DNA of 64,000 nt from Flabesymbios commensalis (lineage: Eukaryota; Annelida; Polychaeta; Terebellida; Flabelligeridae), in the NCBI GenBank assembly GCA_964017125.1, contig OZ024908.1, positions 61,785,855 to 61,849,854 of the forward strand. Reading direction: 5' to 3'. The position numbers and the translations under genes were made by a program. Numbering within the stretch: the stretch's first letter is position 1; every line of letters begins with the position of its first letter. Positions 45,400-56,790 of this stretch are shown here, in pieces. The notes beneath the pieces were generated by a model. That model was given only the letters and a program-made list of their open reading frames with translations. It was not told the origin of the DNA and did no database searches.

Positions 45400-46925
45400 G
45401 AACCGCACTGTCAGAAATGCCTACAATATGCTACTAGAGCTAGATGGCACTGGATTCACAAACTGGTGCTCGCGTATTCTGTCTGTCCTTGAACTAACCG
45501 GGCTAGATCAAGCTTGGGAAACGCAGCACATTGGCAATACAAATAAAGTCATGCTTTCCTTTAAAGATTCAGTTGTTACAATATTTACACAGCGGTGGAG
45601 ACAAGATATCGATAGTTCAAGTAAGCTGTGCACATATTCATTAGTAAAAAAATATTTGTGTGTGGAACCATACATCTTAAATATAAAGGGGAACCACTTC
45701 ATAACAGCTATGGCGAGATATTGAATGAGCTCACACGATTTAAAGATAGAGAGAGGACGATACAATAATCCAATAACTCCGATAAAAAAACGAATATGCA
45801 CAAGGTGTGAATCAAACGAAATTGACGATGAAATACATCTTCTTCTCCACTGTAATGCAATGAACAATGAACGCGAAATCTTGCATAATTCTGTAGCCAC
45901 AATTATTATCAATATGCAACCAACAAATGATAGGCTTTTACGAATTATGACATCTAAAGAATAACAGTGGTGAAGTCACTAGCAAAATTTATCTATGGTT
46001 GTTTTAAACAAATTAAAGGTTAAAAATACTGAGTATAACAAGTGTAAATTCATATTCAAGCGGAAATATTTTGTATGAGTGTCATGTCTTGCGTGACTGG
46101 CATAAATAATTATTATTATGATTATGTGTCATTATTATTGTTATAACGTTACATTTTTATAAAGAACAATCACAAGTTACCTGTCGCTATATTATCGATA
46201 TTATGCCTTCATGATCTGACTTGGGTATTACCACATATCAGGACGGCTGTTGCTCTCGGATCTTATTATTTGGCTTTTTAGGGCCGGTCAGGGACGCTTC
46301 CGTCGCCTTTGTTATCAGACGAGGTGGGGCCTTATGGAGGATTTCAGAGTTGCTAAGTCAACTGATTTTCTCTATGAGGTCGGGAATGTTGTTCATCGAT
46401 TGTAACTCAGTGTATGTGGTATTAACTAGGTCGTGATTGAAATGGTATGAATTAAACAATATAGTGAATTAAAATAAGCTATAATGTTTCTTTTTGTTTT
46501 GTACGAGGGCCATGTCCTGTGTGAATGGCACAAATAATTAATATCCGCCATTATTACTGTTATTAACTTGTTAAGTTTGCATCAATAGTCAATATCAGGG
46601 AATCTCCGGGCTCTCAGCGGACTGTGCTTGCATGGTCCCATGGCCCGGATTGCCACAATTATTGTACTTACATGATATTATATCGTGTGTTTTTTCAAAT
46701 ATATACAATATATATATTTTTCATCATTGTCTTATTGCATACTCCAGTTACTGCAGCATAATTATGCACCTGTATATATATTTAGGTTTCTACGCTTTCC
46801 AGAGTGTCTTTTTTGCTACTATATATAATTAGTATATGTTATACATAGTAGCTATTTTATGTCTGGTTTTGTGCGGGAAAGAAAATGATAGACCCTATGT
46901 TATCTTGGCAATGCCTTTTAATTTT
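45400..46925 (+). mobile_element. 5'-truncated LINE: ORF2 end plus 3' region
   Basis: Coding relic at 45428-45963, followed by a ~0.95 kb non-coding tail that matches 5650-6368 (minus) and, in part, 15385-15455 (minus). Left border not defined; right border by loss of similarity after TTGGCAATGCC. Confidence 0.75.
45428..45963 (+). pseudogene. LINE ORF2 C-terminal end with zinc-knuckle
   Basis: Frame with RWRQDIDSSSKLCTYSLVKK, then FITAMARY, TGA, SSHDLKIERGRY, ICTRCESNEIDDEIHLLLHC. This is the (R).SSHKL.IERGRY...R.C..C....IEDE.HFLL.C block at the C-terminal end of many LINE reverse transcriptases. The single TGA sits where the family usually has an arginine-like residue. Frame otherwise open to TAA 45963. 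Confidence 0.75.
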
Positions 46926-47789
46926 ATTTTAAGTAGCAGTCATTTATGTTATCGTAATACCCAGTGTTTTTTATGGCAATGCCAGTTAACATGAGTTTAG
47001 TTATGTATGTCACTATGTATATTGTCATATGATTTTAATAAATTAACAATCTTGTATATACATGTACATATCTCTCTCTTATTTCTATGACAAATAAGTC
47101 TGGATTGACTTTCTTTTCTGTCAATAAAATATCTGTCGCGTATCTGTCCGATATTATGTGACACTCGTGACATATACGGAAAATGATTGCAATGCATGCT
47201 AAAATGAATTGAATAAACGACAAAAATATGTTACCCTCAAATCACGATCCTGAAATCTGTCACTTACACAGTCAGGCAATATTTATCCAATTATGGCTGA
47301 ATAATTAATTATCAAATACCTTTTTAATAACTTTTTTCCGACATCGTGTTAGTTCACGCTAAAAAAATATGCTATTGTTAGTATAGTAATAGTAGAGGGG
47401 ACGCATTTTTATTTGTTGAATTCTTCACATTTGCACACAGTTATGTAAATTTTATATACTAGGCCTACATACATCAACTGAAAGGTCAATTGGGATTGAC
47501 TCAAATCTTAACAGGTAGGTTCCTAGTAGGCTTACACTGAAATGAACATTGCATTGTTAACAGAACGGATAGGCTGGTAATAAAAAATAACGCAAAAAAA
47601 CGGCTTAGAAGTTAGAGTTATACATGGACGCCATTTTTCAAAACTGCTAATTATAGAGAAAACTATAGTGGAGAAGTTAACTGCATTTTGCAGGAGAATT
47701 ATAGCACTTGACAGGAATAACACTCAAACCAAGTGAAATATCATAAGCAGGGCACGCTGATTGCTGATTTTATTTTACCATAGCTCAAG
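46926..47789. other. No gene seen
   Basis: AT-rich, no recognised repeat or coding sequence. Confidence 0.55.
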
Positions 47790-48125
47790 GTCGAAAGGTC
47801 AATGTCAAGGTCAATTTCAATGTCAAATATGGTTTTCTCAACAAATAAAGCGAGTAACAATTTTAAGTGTAATACCTCATTTGTGTGTTATTTTAACTGA
47901 ACAATCTATTTTTGATATTTGTTTGATAATTCAAGATTATAGTCAAGATCAAAGGCTATACTCAAGGTCAAAGGTTAATTTCAATGTAAAAAATAAGACT
48001 CGACACAAGTGTAATATCTCCTTTTGATATGCTTTTGACTGGAAAATTCATTTCTGGAAATTTTTTGATGATTCAATGTCATAATATTAAAGGTCAAACG
48101 TCAATTTTAAGGTCCATGACAAATA
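47790..48125 (+). repeat. Degenerate ~145 bp repeats with AGGTCA motifs
   Basis: Three imperfect units, each with CAAGGTCAAAGGTCAATTTC-like sequence and AAGTGTAATACCTC/AATATCTCC. AGGTCA is the nuclear-receptor half-site, but here it follows the repeat unit. Confidence 0.6.
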
Positions 48126-48174
48126 AGTCCAGACCATCTGTGATAAGTCAGTGTAGGCGTTTATACGATGTATC

Positions 48175-48320
48175 TGGTACACACAATGTAGGTCTAGCCA
48201 CCCAATACCGGTTCAATGTTGAGCCAGCGTCGCAGTCCATTGCTGGTTTAATGCCGGTCAATCGTATTCGACGCTGGCCCAACATTGAAACAAAATTGGG
48301 TGTTTGTCTCGTGTTTGCTC
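48175..48320. mobile_element. Worn family C-like hairpin
   Basis: CCACCCAATACCGGTTCAAT, GCCAGCGTCGCAG and complements with TCTCGTGTTTGCTC at the right. Longer centre than normal copies. Confidence 0.5.
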
Positions 48321-48439
48321 TGACTGCCATACGTTTACGTGACACTTTTAGTCCAGGGCTACTAGATAATAACCCAGAACAAATTCGTAACAAGCTGCAA
48401 ATTTCAGCATATGTTCTTGAAACAATATAGAAAAACATA

Positions 48440-49775
48440 TCAAAAGTCCTCTAAAATCCGCCTGGTATTAGTGCCCGAAATTGGGGTATTAAGGGGTAAA
48501 TAGGGGTGAACAATGCGTATTAACAATACATTTAAAAGTATTCAACCTAAATTCATAAAATTTGTATCTAAATATATGTTTTAGCATCTGCGGAATACAT
48601 TAAAATTATTTGTATTGATTTTTCGCCACCCTTTCATCCCCAAAAGTGGTAAATAGGAAAAATAGGGATAATATCCATAGCTTATGAGCTATTTGACCTA
48701 GATTCATAAAATTTGTATCTAGCATTCTCGAAAAAAACAAAAACACTTTTTTAAATTCGGCGACCTCCCTTTAATCGACAGCAACAACTTTTTATATCAA
48801 TTTTTAACCACCCTTTCCTCCAAAAAGTGGTAAATAGAAGTAAAAATGGGGTGATAACCATAACTTAATGAGTTATTTGACCTAGATTCATAAAATTTGT
48901 ATCCGAACATACCCGGGGTGTTTAATATTATCATTTGTATTACTATTTTACCACCTTTTCATCCCCAAAGCAAAAAATAGCATAATAACTACAAATTGTG
49001 AGCTATTTTACCTAGATTTATAAAATTGTTAGGGCCTACCTATGTTTTACCATGGGAGAAAATGTAAAAGCATTTTAAACTTATGCGACAGCCAGCAACA
49101 AAATGATATGATGCTGTAAAATCACCCTTTCATCCCGAAAAGTGGTAAATAAGGGTAAGATGTGAGCGATATTTGACTTACTTAGATTCATAAAATTGGT
49201 ATCTAGAATCTATATTTTAGCATCCGAGAAAAAATAATGAAACAGTTTTTAAAAGTTTAATAGTTTAAAATTTAATAGTTTAAGCTCTTTGAAATAAAAG
49301 CGAATTAACTGTTTTATTATGTGATTAACAATCTACATTATACATGAAAATACTTTTTGGGAATGCAAAGGTTGTTAAAAATGAATACAACATCATATAC
49401 AATTTCGTTTTTTGAGATTAAATGGTGATGGCTGGTTTTTCTTTCAATTGGGTCTACACTTTTTGTTTGATGCTAGGACAAATATATAAATATTAATTTT
49501 ATGAATCTCCGTCAAATTTATGGTTATTCTCATAATTTTCCATTATTTGTCACTTTCGGGAAAGAAAGGGTTGTTAAAATTGATATAATTAATTGTAGTG
49601 GATTCCTCAGGAGCTAAAACATATGTTTAAAAACAATTTTTGTAACTTTAGACCCCATAGTTCATAAGCTATGGTTATCACCCCCCCCCCCCCCCATTTT
49701 ACCCATATTTACCTCTTATGGAAAGTAAAGGGTGGTTAAAAATTATACATGAAAAGACTTTTTAAACGCAAAAGT
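48440..49775. repeat. Degenerate ~150-180 bp repeats, two opposed blocks
   Basis: Left block (about 48440-49260): five units with CACCCTTTCATCCCCAAAAG, TGGTAAATAG, GAGCTATTTGACCTAGATTC and ATAAAATTTGTATCTA. Right block (about 49330-49775) carries the same words in reverse complement (CATAAGCTATGGTTATCACC, TTACCTCTTATGGAAAG, AAAGGGTGGTTAAAA). No coding sequence. Confidence 0.75.
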
Positions 49776-50471
49776 ACTTAACCTAGGGACCGCAAACGTT
49801 ATACAGCACATGTCCATAAGGACTGCTGTACAGAAATGTCGACAACACACAGCACCCCTCTTTCCCCTAAATAGGACACAAACTCAGGCAAAATGAAATT
49901 AATTGGATACCGGCCATGGGCCGGTCTTAAACATTGACGATACATTACCGAACGTTAAATCCAAAATAGCCGGCAAAATTTCAAAATGGCCGCCAAATAT
50001 AAAAACATTTATTAGCTGTAGCCTACGTAGCTACAGAGGAATAAGGGTTACAATTTAGTCCTTTTTTAGCCTCTGACCAGAAGTAGCCTACAGTTTTCGA
50101 GACATCAGTCATTTTGAATATTACAGAGCCGATAGTTATTCAAGATTTTAAAACGTGCATAAGCGAAAACAAGTGCTCCTCAACCAGGTAACGTCACCGT
50201 TTACGAAACACCATCAACATAGTTTTAAAGCAGTCGTGCGCTGAAAATTAGTCACTTTTTAGGGTTGGGACATTCTGTGTTTGCTACAGATTTCCCAGCC
50301 ACTTTGAAAAAATGGTCAGAGAATCAGCCCTTGAAGCAAAAACTCCGTGGCATATATAGCAGTCCAACTCACTGGCTCAGACTGGGCCAGTCCATATTGT
50401 TTATTTTAATTTTACTGGTCAAATCAAAACAGTCATACAACTATATAGTATGAGAGCATATAGTGTGTATT
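49776..50471. other. No gene seen
   Basis: Unassigned DNA. The frame at 50265-50453 has no family. Confidence 0.55.
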
Positions 50472-50630
50472 ACTTAGTCCGTACACTCTAAGAAATATAG
50501 GTTCTATAAAAAGAACCTTTCAGTACTATTATCATGCAACCCCAGGAGAACCCTTGCAGGGTTCTCCTGGGGTTGCATGGTAATAGTACTGAAGGGTTCC
50601 TTCTAAAGAACCTATATCACTTAGTCCGTA
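50472..50630. mobile_element. Hairpin MITE, family H, with 12 bp direct repeats
   Basis: ACTTAGTCCGTA stands at 50472-50483 and 50619-50630. Between them TATAGGTTCT, AAGAACC, CAGTACTATTA and CATGCAACCCCAGGAGAACC fold back on their complements. Confidence 0.75.
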
Positions 50631-50847
50631 AGAAGATAACATACTCTGTGTGCAATACAGATCAGTGAAAGGGTCATTTCGGACTAGTCTTACTGCCTGT
50701 ATTACTCCTGTTAATCTTGAGCAAGAAAAAAATCAGGTGAAAATGTAATTAGTGTGAACTTATTGACAAGCAAAAGTTACAAAGGCCAACAATAACATTA
50801 TGTGAGTAACAGCTCTATATAAACAAGGTATTACATCTGTAATATAA

Positions 50848-51290
50848 TTAACCGTTAAAGCGCTGAAATAAATAATTTAAATTTTCACCCACTTGAATTT
50901 GTGTCTCGCTACCGCGACCCACAACTCCAAGTGAGTGAAAATCCCTCTTAAGTTTTTAGCACTCATTTCCTTCCCGATAACAGTGATTTGATCGGTTAAC
51001 CCATTAACCGCCGGTGCCGCATATATTCGGGTTTTCATTTTTTATTAGCACATTAAGCACCAACTTTTAAACATGTTGAAGATAAAATGTGACATCAATC
51101 AGCAATATTTGGAAACAGTTGACCCACATTTTATCAAATCTGAATAATTTTCACTCACTTGAAGTTGTGGATCGCGTCAGCGAGACACAACTTCAAGTGG
51201 GTGAAAATTCAGATTGAATAATTTGGCGGTTGAAGGGATAAAATGGATTAAAAACGACAATAGTCGCGCTTAACGGTGCAAGGGTTATTC
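50848..51290. mobile_element. Family A variant interrupted by another family A copy
   Basis: Left part TTAACCGTTAAAGCGCTG with hairpin at 50881-50942; right part CGCGCTTAACGGTGCAAGGG at about 51267-51287. The full element 50996-51241 lies between. Confidence 0.6.
50996..51241. mobile_element. TTAA-type MITE, family A, full length, nested
   Basis: TTAACCCATTAACCGCCGG to GGCGGTTGAAGGGATAA. Internal order as in 54970-55215: TTTTATTAGCACATTAAG, ATGTTGAAGATAAAATGTGA, hairpin at 51147-51209. Confidence 0.8.
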
Positions 51291-51366
51291 GATTTTTTCG
51301 AATATCAGTTCGAAATAAAAAATGTGATACATTTTACTAATAGTTTACTAATAGTCATAATATGAA

Positions 51367-51600
51367 TTAACTCTTTCCGCGCGTGGACCGACCTTAGACG
51401 ACAGAATCTTACGTCTAGAGACGTTCGATTCTAACGTATCAAGTCGATTCCAACACTGAAAGAATTAAAAAAAAGTATAATTTATGGCCGCCGAGCCATA
51501 ACATAGGTATTCAAATGAAGCGGAAAGAGCCACTAACTAAGAGATTTATCATGATTTCAAATTGAAAAAACCCTTTGGTCTCATCTAGGTATACAAAAGT
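51367..51600 (-). mobile_element. Family B MITE, worn
   Basis: TTAACTCTTTCCGCGCG, CAAGTCGATTCC, GCCATAACATAGGTATTC, then AAACCCTTTGGTCTC; right end missing. Confidence 0.65.
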
Positions 51601-51708
51601 ACAGACCTAATATCATGATTCCGGGGTACCTCGGGTATTCGCTCTATGCAAGTTTTGTTCACTATATATGTATTATACTCATGAAGTTTCAGCCATCTAT
51701 ACTATACT

Positions 51709-51776
51709 GCTCTGCAAAGCCAAAAGGCAGTATCTGCTTACTTTACAAGTAAGCAGATACTGCCTTTGGCTTTGAA
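51709..51776. repeat. 70 bp hairpin, family D, best copy
   Basis: CTGCAAAGCCAAAAGGCAGT, ATCTGCTTACTT and complement; one base missing in the right arm. Confidence 0.85.
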
Positions 51777-51805
51777 CGACACTATATTCCTGACCATGCA
51801 CACAG

Positions 51806-51925
51806 CAGGGGCCGTATTCTCTTACAAGTTACGATATATCGTAGGCTTCTGATTGGTCGAGATGACCATCTCGACCAATCAGAAGCCCACAATATATCGT
51901 AACTTGTACGAGAATACCGGCCCTG
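51806..51925. repeat. 120 bp hairpin, family G
   Basis: CAGGGGCCGTATTCT, ACAAGTTACGATATATCG and GCTTCTGATTGGTCGAGATG pair with near-perfect complements. The GGGCCG.ATTCTC.TACAAGTT end is typical of widespread animal MITEs. One copy here. Confidence 0.8.
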
Positions 51926-52659
51926 GTTCATACTTCATTTTCTGATTATCACATAAATGCATCACGTTGTCATCTTCGAGGTGTGTGTTGGACGTGTGGA
52001 TGTAGGGGATGACTGAGTGCAAATGCAAGGTGATTCCAGATGCCTGAGAAATTGAGCAAATTTAGTACGGTATTTTGGGGTTCTGCTTCACATCTATTTT
52101 AATCTTCGTCAGTAGGCCTACATCTCAGCACAAGTTTCCCTGTCATGTTTCCATCATAACTGTCTATTTGTCCAAGTTATTCAACGTTCTCTGATCAGTA
52201 GCAGGCTGAATTAATTTAACAGACAAAACCACCCCTATTCTTCAAAAAATGCAAACAAATTTTCCTATAAATGTTTTTTAAATGATTATGCGTGAATTAT
52301 TGGAATCTCACGCATTTCACCGAATATATGTCCTGCCTTCTAAAATGTATCATAAAAAATACTGCTATTAAACGAAATGGCGGCAAACAAAATAATCACC
52401 TATATTAAATTTTCACGGCCGATTTAAGACATGCAGTATTATTCTCACGCGAACTCCTATTTAGTTTTGTGCGGTTCTTACAGGGTAATAATCAATTTCA
52501 TGTAAAATCATACAAATATACGAGTACCAAGATAAGACGTTTCTTGTTTTAAATATTTACCATGCATATTATATCAGCTGTGTGTGAGCCATTGTGATAA
52601 AATAAACCAATATTTGTGAATATTATTTGACCTTATTATATGCTGTCGCACGCTCTTCG
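51926..52659. other. No gene seen
   Basis: Nothing recognised. Confidence 0.55.
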
Positions 52660-52752
52660 AGTATGTCTCGCCTATGTTGGCGCAATATTGAGCCACCGTC
52701 TGCGAAGCTGGCCCAACATTGCGCCAGCATAGAATCACCGTAGTGGGCTGGT
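52660..52752. mobile_element. Family C-like hairpin, outer ends lost
   Basis: CCTATGTTGGCGCAATATTG, GCCACCGTCTGCGAAGCTGG and complement; the arms TATG.TGGCGCAAT are unique to this copy. Confidence 0.6.
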
Positions 52753-52910
52753 ATACTACCCTGTAAAAGCTAAAAGGCAGTATCTGCTTACTTGCAAAGT
52801 GAGCAGATACTATCTTTTGGTTTTACATGGTAGTATACTACTCTGCAAAGCCAAAAGGCAGTATCTGCTTACTTGTAAAGTAAGCCACTGCCTCTTTGCT
52901 TTGCGCGGCA
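52753..52910. repeat. Two family D hairpins in tandem
   Basis: First 52753-52838 (TACTACCCTGTAAAAGC and GTTTTACATGGTAGTA, so the arms extend to 40 bp), second 52841-52908 (CTCTGCAAAGCCAAAAGGCA and CTTTGCTTTGCGCGG). Direct abutment suggests insertion of one beside the other. Confidence 0.8.
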
Positions 52911-53144
52911 GCATAGGCCCACCTGTACAGACGTAGCGTATGTTTACTCAATTCACACACACTTGTCCGCTTGTTTACTTTTTCTAACGGTTTTGAATTT
53001 TGTTTCGCTTTTTGTATTTGGCCAGGTCAACATAAATGACAAGGGAGTGTAATTCAATACATGTTCTTTTGAGTACCGGTACTATAAAAGCAAAGCTTAC
53101 AAATTAAACTATGAAATATAGGCCCATCCGCCGGGCAGGATGCG

Positions 53145-53237
53145 AAATAAAAAAAACATGAATGGGGTTTTAGGCCACCTTTGTGCACATATAGGCTAAA
53201 GTAAAGTAGGCCAGGAGAACCTCCTGAGGATGTTGAG
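53145..53237 (-). mobile_element. SINE tail
   Basis: Minus strand CATCCTCAGGAGGTTCTCCT, TATATGTGCACAAAGGTGGC, CTAAAACCCCATTC; heads absent. The frame 53054-53293 crosses it. Confidence 0.7.
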
Positions 53238-53931
53238 ATTAATTTCAAAGATAGCGATGAACAATTATCTGAAAATGTTTCTTTATCCCACATGTATGAA
53301 AATTGTCATATACTCAGGGCGTGCACAGAGTAAAATTTTGGGAAGTGAGGGTCGTTGGAGGGCTTGACCCCGCAATGTTTTGAAATTTGCGTTTCAAGAG
53401 ATATGTAACGTTACCCTCAAGATATATTGTGTAGATATTGTGTAGATATTGTGTAGATGCTATTATATTTGACCATTTTTATCAAAAGGCAATTATAGAT
53501 ATTATTGTTTATCGCTAGGCCCCCTATTTAAAATGTAGTTGCAGAAACCATTTGTTGTAGCAGACATTCCGCTAGATTGCGGTCGGAGGCCTGCTACAGC
53601 GAAATGTATAATAATCAAATGAATTAGCAACTTAATTATGAATTTTGTAAAGTCTTTATCTCTGTGAAATGAAGTCATGTCAAACTGAATTAAATTCTCG
53701 CTGTCAGCTTATTCACGAGTTGTGGCAGGTGACTTTATCATCGATATAATCAATCCCCCACAGCGTGCCACACAATGTAGCCAATAACTGATCAATTGAT
53801 CTTACTTATTGACCTTTTAGCTTATGACACTGTGAAACTAGATGTGTATCTATATCCGTTTAGTATATCACAGTCATTCACTAGGCGGCGTGTTTGACTT
53901 TTTGTCTCGTTATGTGGTGCGGTTAATAGAT
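53238..53931. other. No gene seen
   Basis: Contains a three-fold ATTGTGTAGAT repeat near 53425-53458. Otherwise unassigned. Confidence 0.5.
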
Positions 53932-54042
53932 CCCCATCAAACATAAGACGTTGAAAAAATGTTGGTTTGATGTCAGGCCAGCGTCTACGACGCTGGCCTA
54001 ACATCTAACCAACATTTGTTCAACGTCTTGTGTTTGCTGGGG
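53932..54042. mobile_element. Hairpin MITE, family C (GTTGG type)
   Basis: CCCCATCAAACATAAGACG to GTCTTGTGTTTGCTGGGG; apex GTCTACGAC. AGAT flanks both sides. Confidence 0.85.
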
Positions 54043-54188
54043 AGATTAAAATCAGCCTCGAGGCAATACGGTGCTCATGATGTACTCAGGCTTATTTGGT
54101 CGTGGTGACATGTGGAGGGCATTTGGTGTAAATTCTCAAATACTCTGTTTCCCTTCCTTAAACTGAACAGCATTACTTTACGCTGTTT

Positions 54189-54344
54189 GGGGCTGTTCAA
54201 CAATTACGTAACGCTTTTTTGAATGATTTTTGACCCTACTTTTGTAAAGTTTCTTAACGTTGCTTTGACTACGTTCCGTAACGCAATCCTTGACCCCCCC
54301 CCCCCCTTTCCCCTCTGAGCGTTACATAATTGTTGAACGGCCCC
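54189..54344. mobile_element. MITE with GGGGCTGTTCAACAATTA ends
   Basis: GGGGCTGTTCAACAATTACG and TAATTGTTGAACGGCCCC; inner arms TAACGCTTT/GCGTTAC are looser and interrupted by a C run at 54297-54307. Confidence 0.75.
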
Positions 54345-54569
54345 TTAGGATGAGACAAGTGAATATCGAGTATCATTCATCACGTTTAAATGTTTATGAC
54401 ACACACACATATGTGCGCCACATCCCAGAGGCCACAAACATTACAAGATAAATGAATTTGAACTCACCATTTGTAAAACTAATCACTTCTTTGGTCTTCG
54501 CAAGTTTAGCTTCAGTATGATGAAAATGGCTGGGATTAGGCTGGCTGTCAGTGTACCTTGTATACTACC

Positions 54570-54800
54570 CACTCGGTACGATGCACTGGGCCGTTGTTGG
54601 GCCATTGCGTGTAACGCTGGCCCAACATTTAACCGGCATTGGTGTGAGTCGTTGTCAGTGTGTAGGCCTACTCTGTGGACACACTGACTCACACGGAATT
54701 CAGCGAGCACGATTCACTGCCCAGTGTTGAATGGATGTTGGTCGGCGCCGGCGACGGTGGTCCAGCATTAAAACGGCATTGGGTTGGCATTGTGATGACT
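54570..54800. repeat. Two worn family C-like foldbacks
   Basis: 54573-54660 (GGGCCGTTGTTGGGCC, CTGGCCCAACATTTAACC) and about 54690-54795 (AGTGTTGAATGGATGTTGG, GGTCCAGCATTAAAACGG), with GTGTGAGTCGTTGTCAGTG-type inverted flanks between. Confidence 0.5.
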
Positions 54801-54969
54801 TGTAGTGGACACAGTGAATAACCTTGAATAACAGCTAAATTACAGTACAAAAAAACATATCTCAAAAATTCTTCTATAGATGACACACCAGATTAAAAGT
54901 CAAAGCTGTGTGTGAGTACAGTGAGTGGCGGAAAAAAACGATTTGCTCATATCAGGGTGTCACAGTGCG

Positions 54970-55215
54970 TTAACCCTTTAACCGCCGGTGTCGCATATAT
55001 AAGGGTTTTCATATTTTATTAGCACATCAAGTACCACATTTAAAATATGGTAAAGATAAAATGTGACATCAACCAGCAAGATTTGAAAATAGTTAACCTC
55101 CATTTTGTCAAATCTGAATAATTTTCACTCACCTGAAGTTGTGGATCGCGTCAGCGCGACACAACTTCAAGTGAGTGAAAATTCCAATTGAATAATTTGG
55201 CGGCTAAAGGGTTAA
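54970..55215. mobile_element. TTAA-type MITE, family A, reference copy
   Basis: TTAA, then CCCTTTAACCGCCGG ... CGGCTAAAGGG, TTAA: a 4 bp TTAA target repeat with ends of the piggyBac pattern. Internal hairpin 55120-55183 (TTTTCACTCACCTGAAGTTG, centre GATCGCGTCAGCGCGAC). Confidence 0.85.
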
Positions 55216-55650
55216 GCGAAGGACAAAGCGCAAAAACTCATTTTCTATTATAGTATAGATTGAGGGTTACAAAAATGCGTATATATATACGGCATAAAAA
55301 TGTTCATGAGGAATTCAGATAATAACTAGAATCTCATAATTTTCGCTGATGTCTCAGTCAATTCTCAACCGATTTACATATAATTTTACTTGCTGTATAT
55401 TGTCATGTCTTCCGGCTTATCATAATTACAAAGTAGCGAATCCAGATGCATATTTTTCATATTTTTATCTTGGTATTTATTGTCAAACTATTTCTCCGTC
55501 CACACGTTTAAATATCAGATTATCCACGAATACCTCATTATTTTTTACAGTTAATTTACCCAGTGCAACTGTATAGTTTAACATGTATTTGGTGATATTT
55601 TTCAGTATGCATAGGCTACTGTTATAGTCCAAAATGGTCCAGGTACCAAC

Positions 55651-56027
55651 TTTAAAGGGACATGCCCAGGTCTACAATCATAAAAAATCGGTTATTTTAA
55701 TTTAGCTTATTAATATGGTCATATGATGTAAACATGTTCATAGACTAGAACTGCAAATGTTTTTAAATTTTTGTGCTGCGCACTTATCAGTTAGGCTAGA
55801 TATGAAGACGAAATTCCCGTATTTCTTTTTTTTGACATGGTTGTCAATAATTAGAAATCAGAAATTAAGTCTCTATATCTAGCCTAACTGGTGAATGCGC
55901 AGCAGAAAAATTAAAAAAGCTTTTGAAGTTCTGGTCTATGGACATGTTTACATCATATGATCATATTAATAAGCTAAAATAAAATCACCGGTTTTTTATG
56001 ATTTTAGCCTGGGCATGTCCCTTTAAA
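55651..56027. mobile_element. Long-armed MITE, family E, full length
   Basis: TTTAAAGGGACATGCCCAGG and exact complement at the right; arms of about 160 bp with GATGTAAACATGTTCATAGA and CCAGTTAGGCTAGATAT-like words. The ends differ from the copy at 25853 (CATGCCCAGG versus CTGGCCCAGG), yet both arms agree within each copy. Confidence 0.85.
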
Positions 56028-56371
56028 TGTTGATATTAAACAATGTGCTTACCTCTAATATTTGGTCAAATTGAACCTTACTTCAAATGTCACAAACAGT
56101 GCTAATGATTGGGATACATTGCGCCACCATTACAATAAATATATTACTGAATATCTTTTAGTCTGTTCTGATGAATAAAATCAAAAACGTAAAATCCAAG
56201 ATAATCTGTTTTCTCACGTGGAAAATCTTGTCTGGTTAGTGAATACTATGAATCGGTGTTTGATAATCGGATTTTCTTCTCATTTTTAAAGTTATACCCC
56301 CCTTACGAAATATTAACTCATTGACAATTATTATATTACACAGTTTTAACAGGGGGGAGGGAATTTGTGTT

Positions 56372-56790
56372 CATTTATTCATTCATTCATTCATTCATTC
56401 ATTCATTCATTCATTCATTCATTCATTCATTCATTCATTCATTCATTCATTCATCCATTCATTTATTCATTTATTCATTCAATTATTCATTCATTCATTC
56501 ATTCATTCATTCATTCATTCATTCATTCATTCATTCATTCATTCATTCATTCATTCATTCATCCATTCATTTATTCATTTATTCATTCAATTATTCATTC
56601 ATTCATTCATTCATTCATTCATTCATTCATTCATTCATTCATTCATTCATTCATTCATTCATTTATTCATTCATTTATTCATTCATTCATTTATTCATTC
56701 ATTCATTCATTCATTCATTCATTCATTTATTCATTCATCCATTCATTCATTCATTCATTCATTCATTCATTCATTCATTCATTCATCTAT
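56372..56790. repeat. (ATTC)n microsatellite with higher-order repeat
   Basis: About 100 units. A marked stretch (CATCCATTCATTTATTCATT, then CAATTATTC) occurs at 56452 and again about 108 bp later, showing duplication of a block. Three overlapping Phe-Ile-His-Ser frames are its translations. Confidence 0.95.

Noticed and set aside
48440-49260. CRISPR-like array
   Set aside because: Units are long, degenerate and without regular spacers; the genome is clearly animal.
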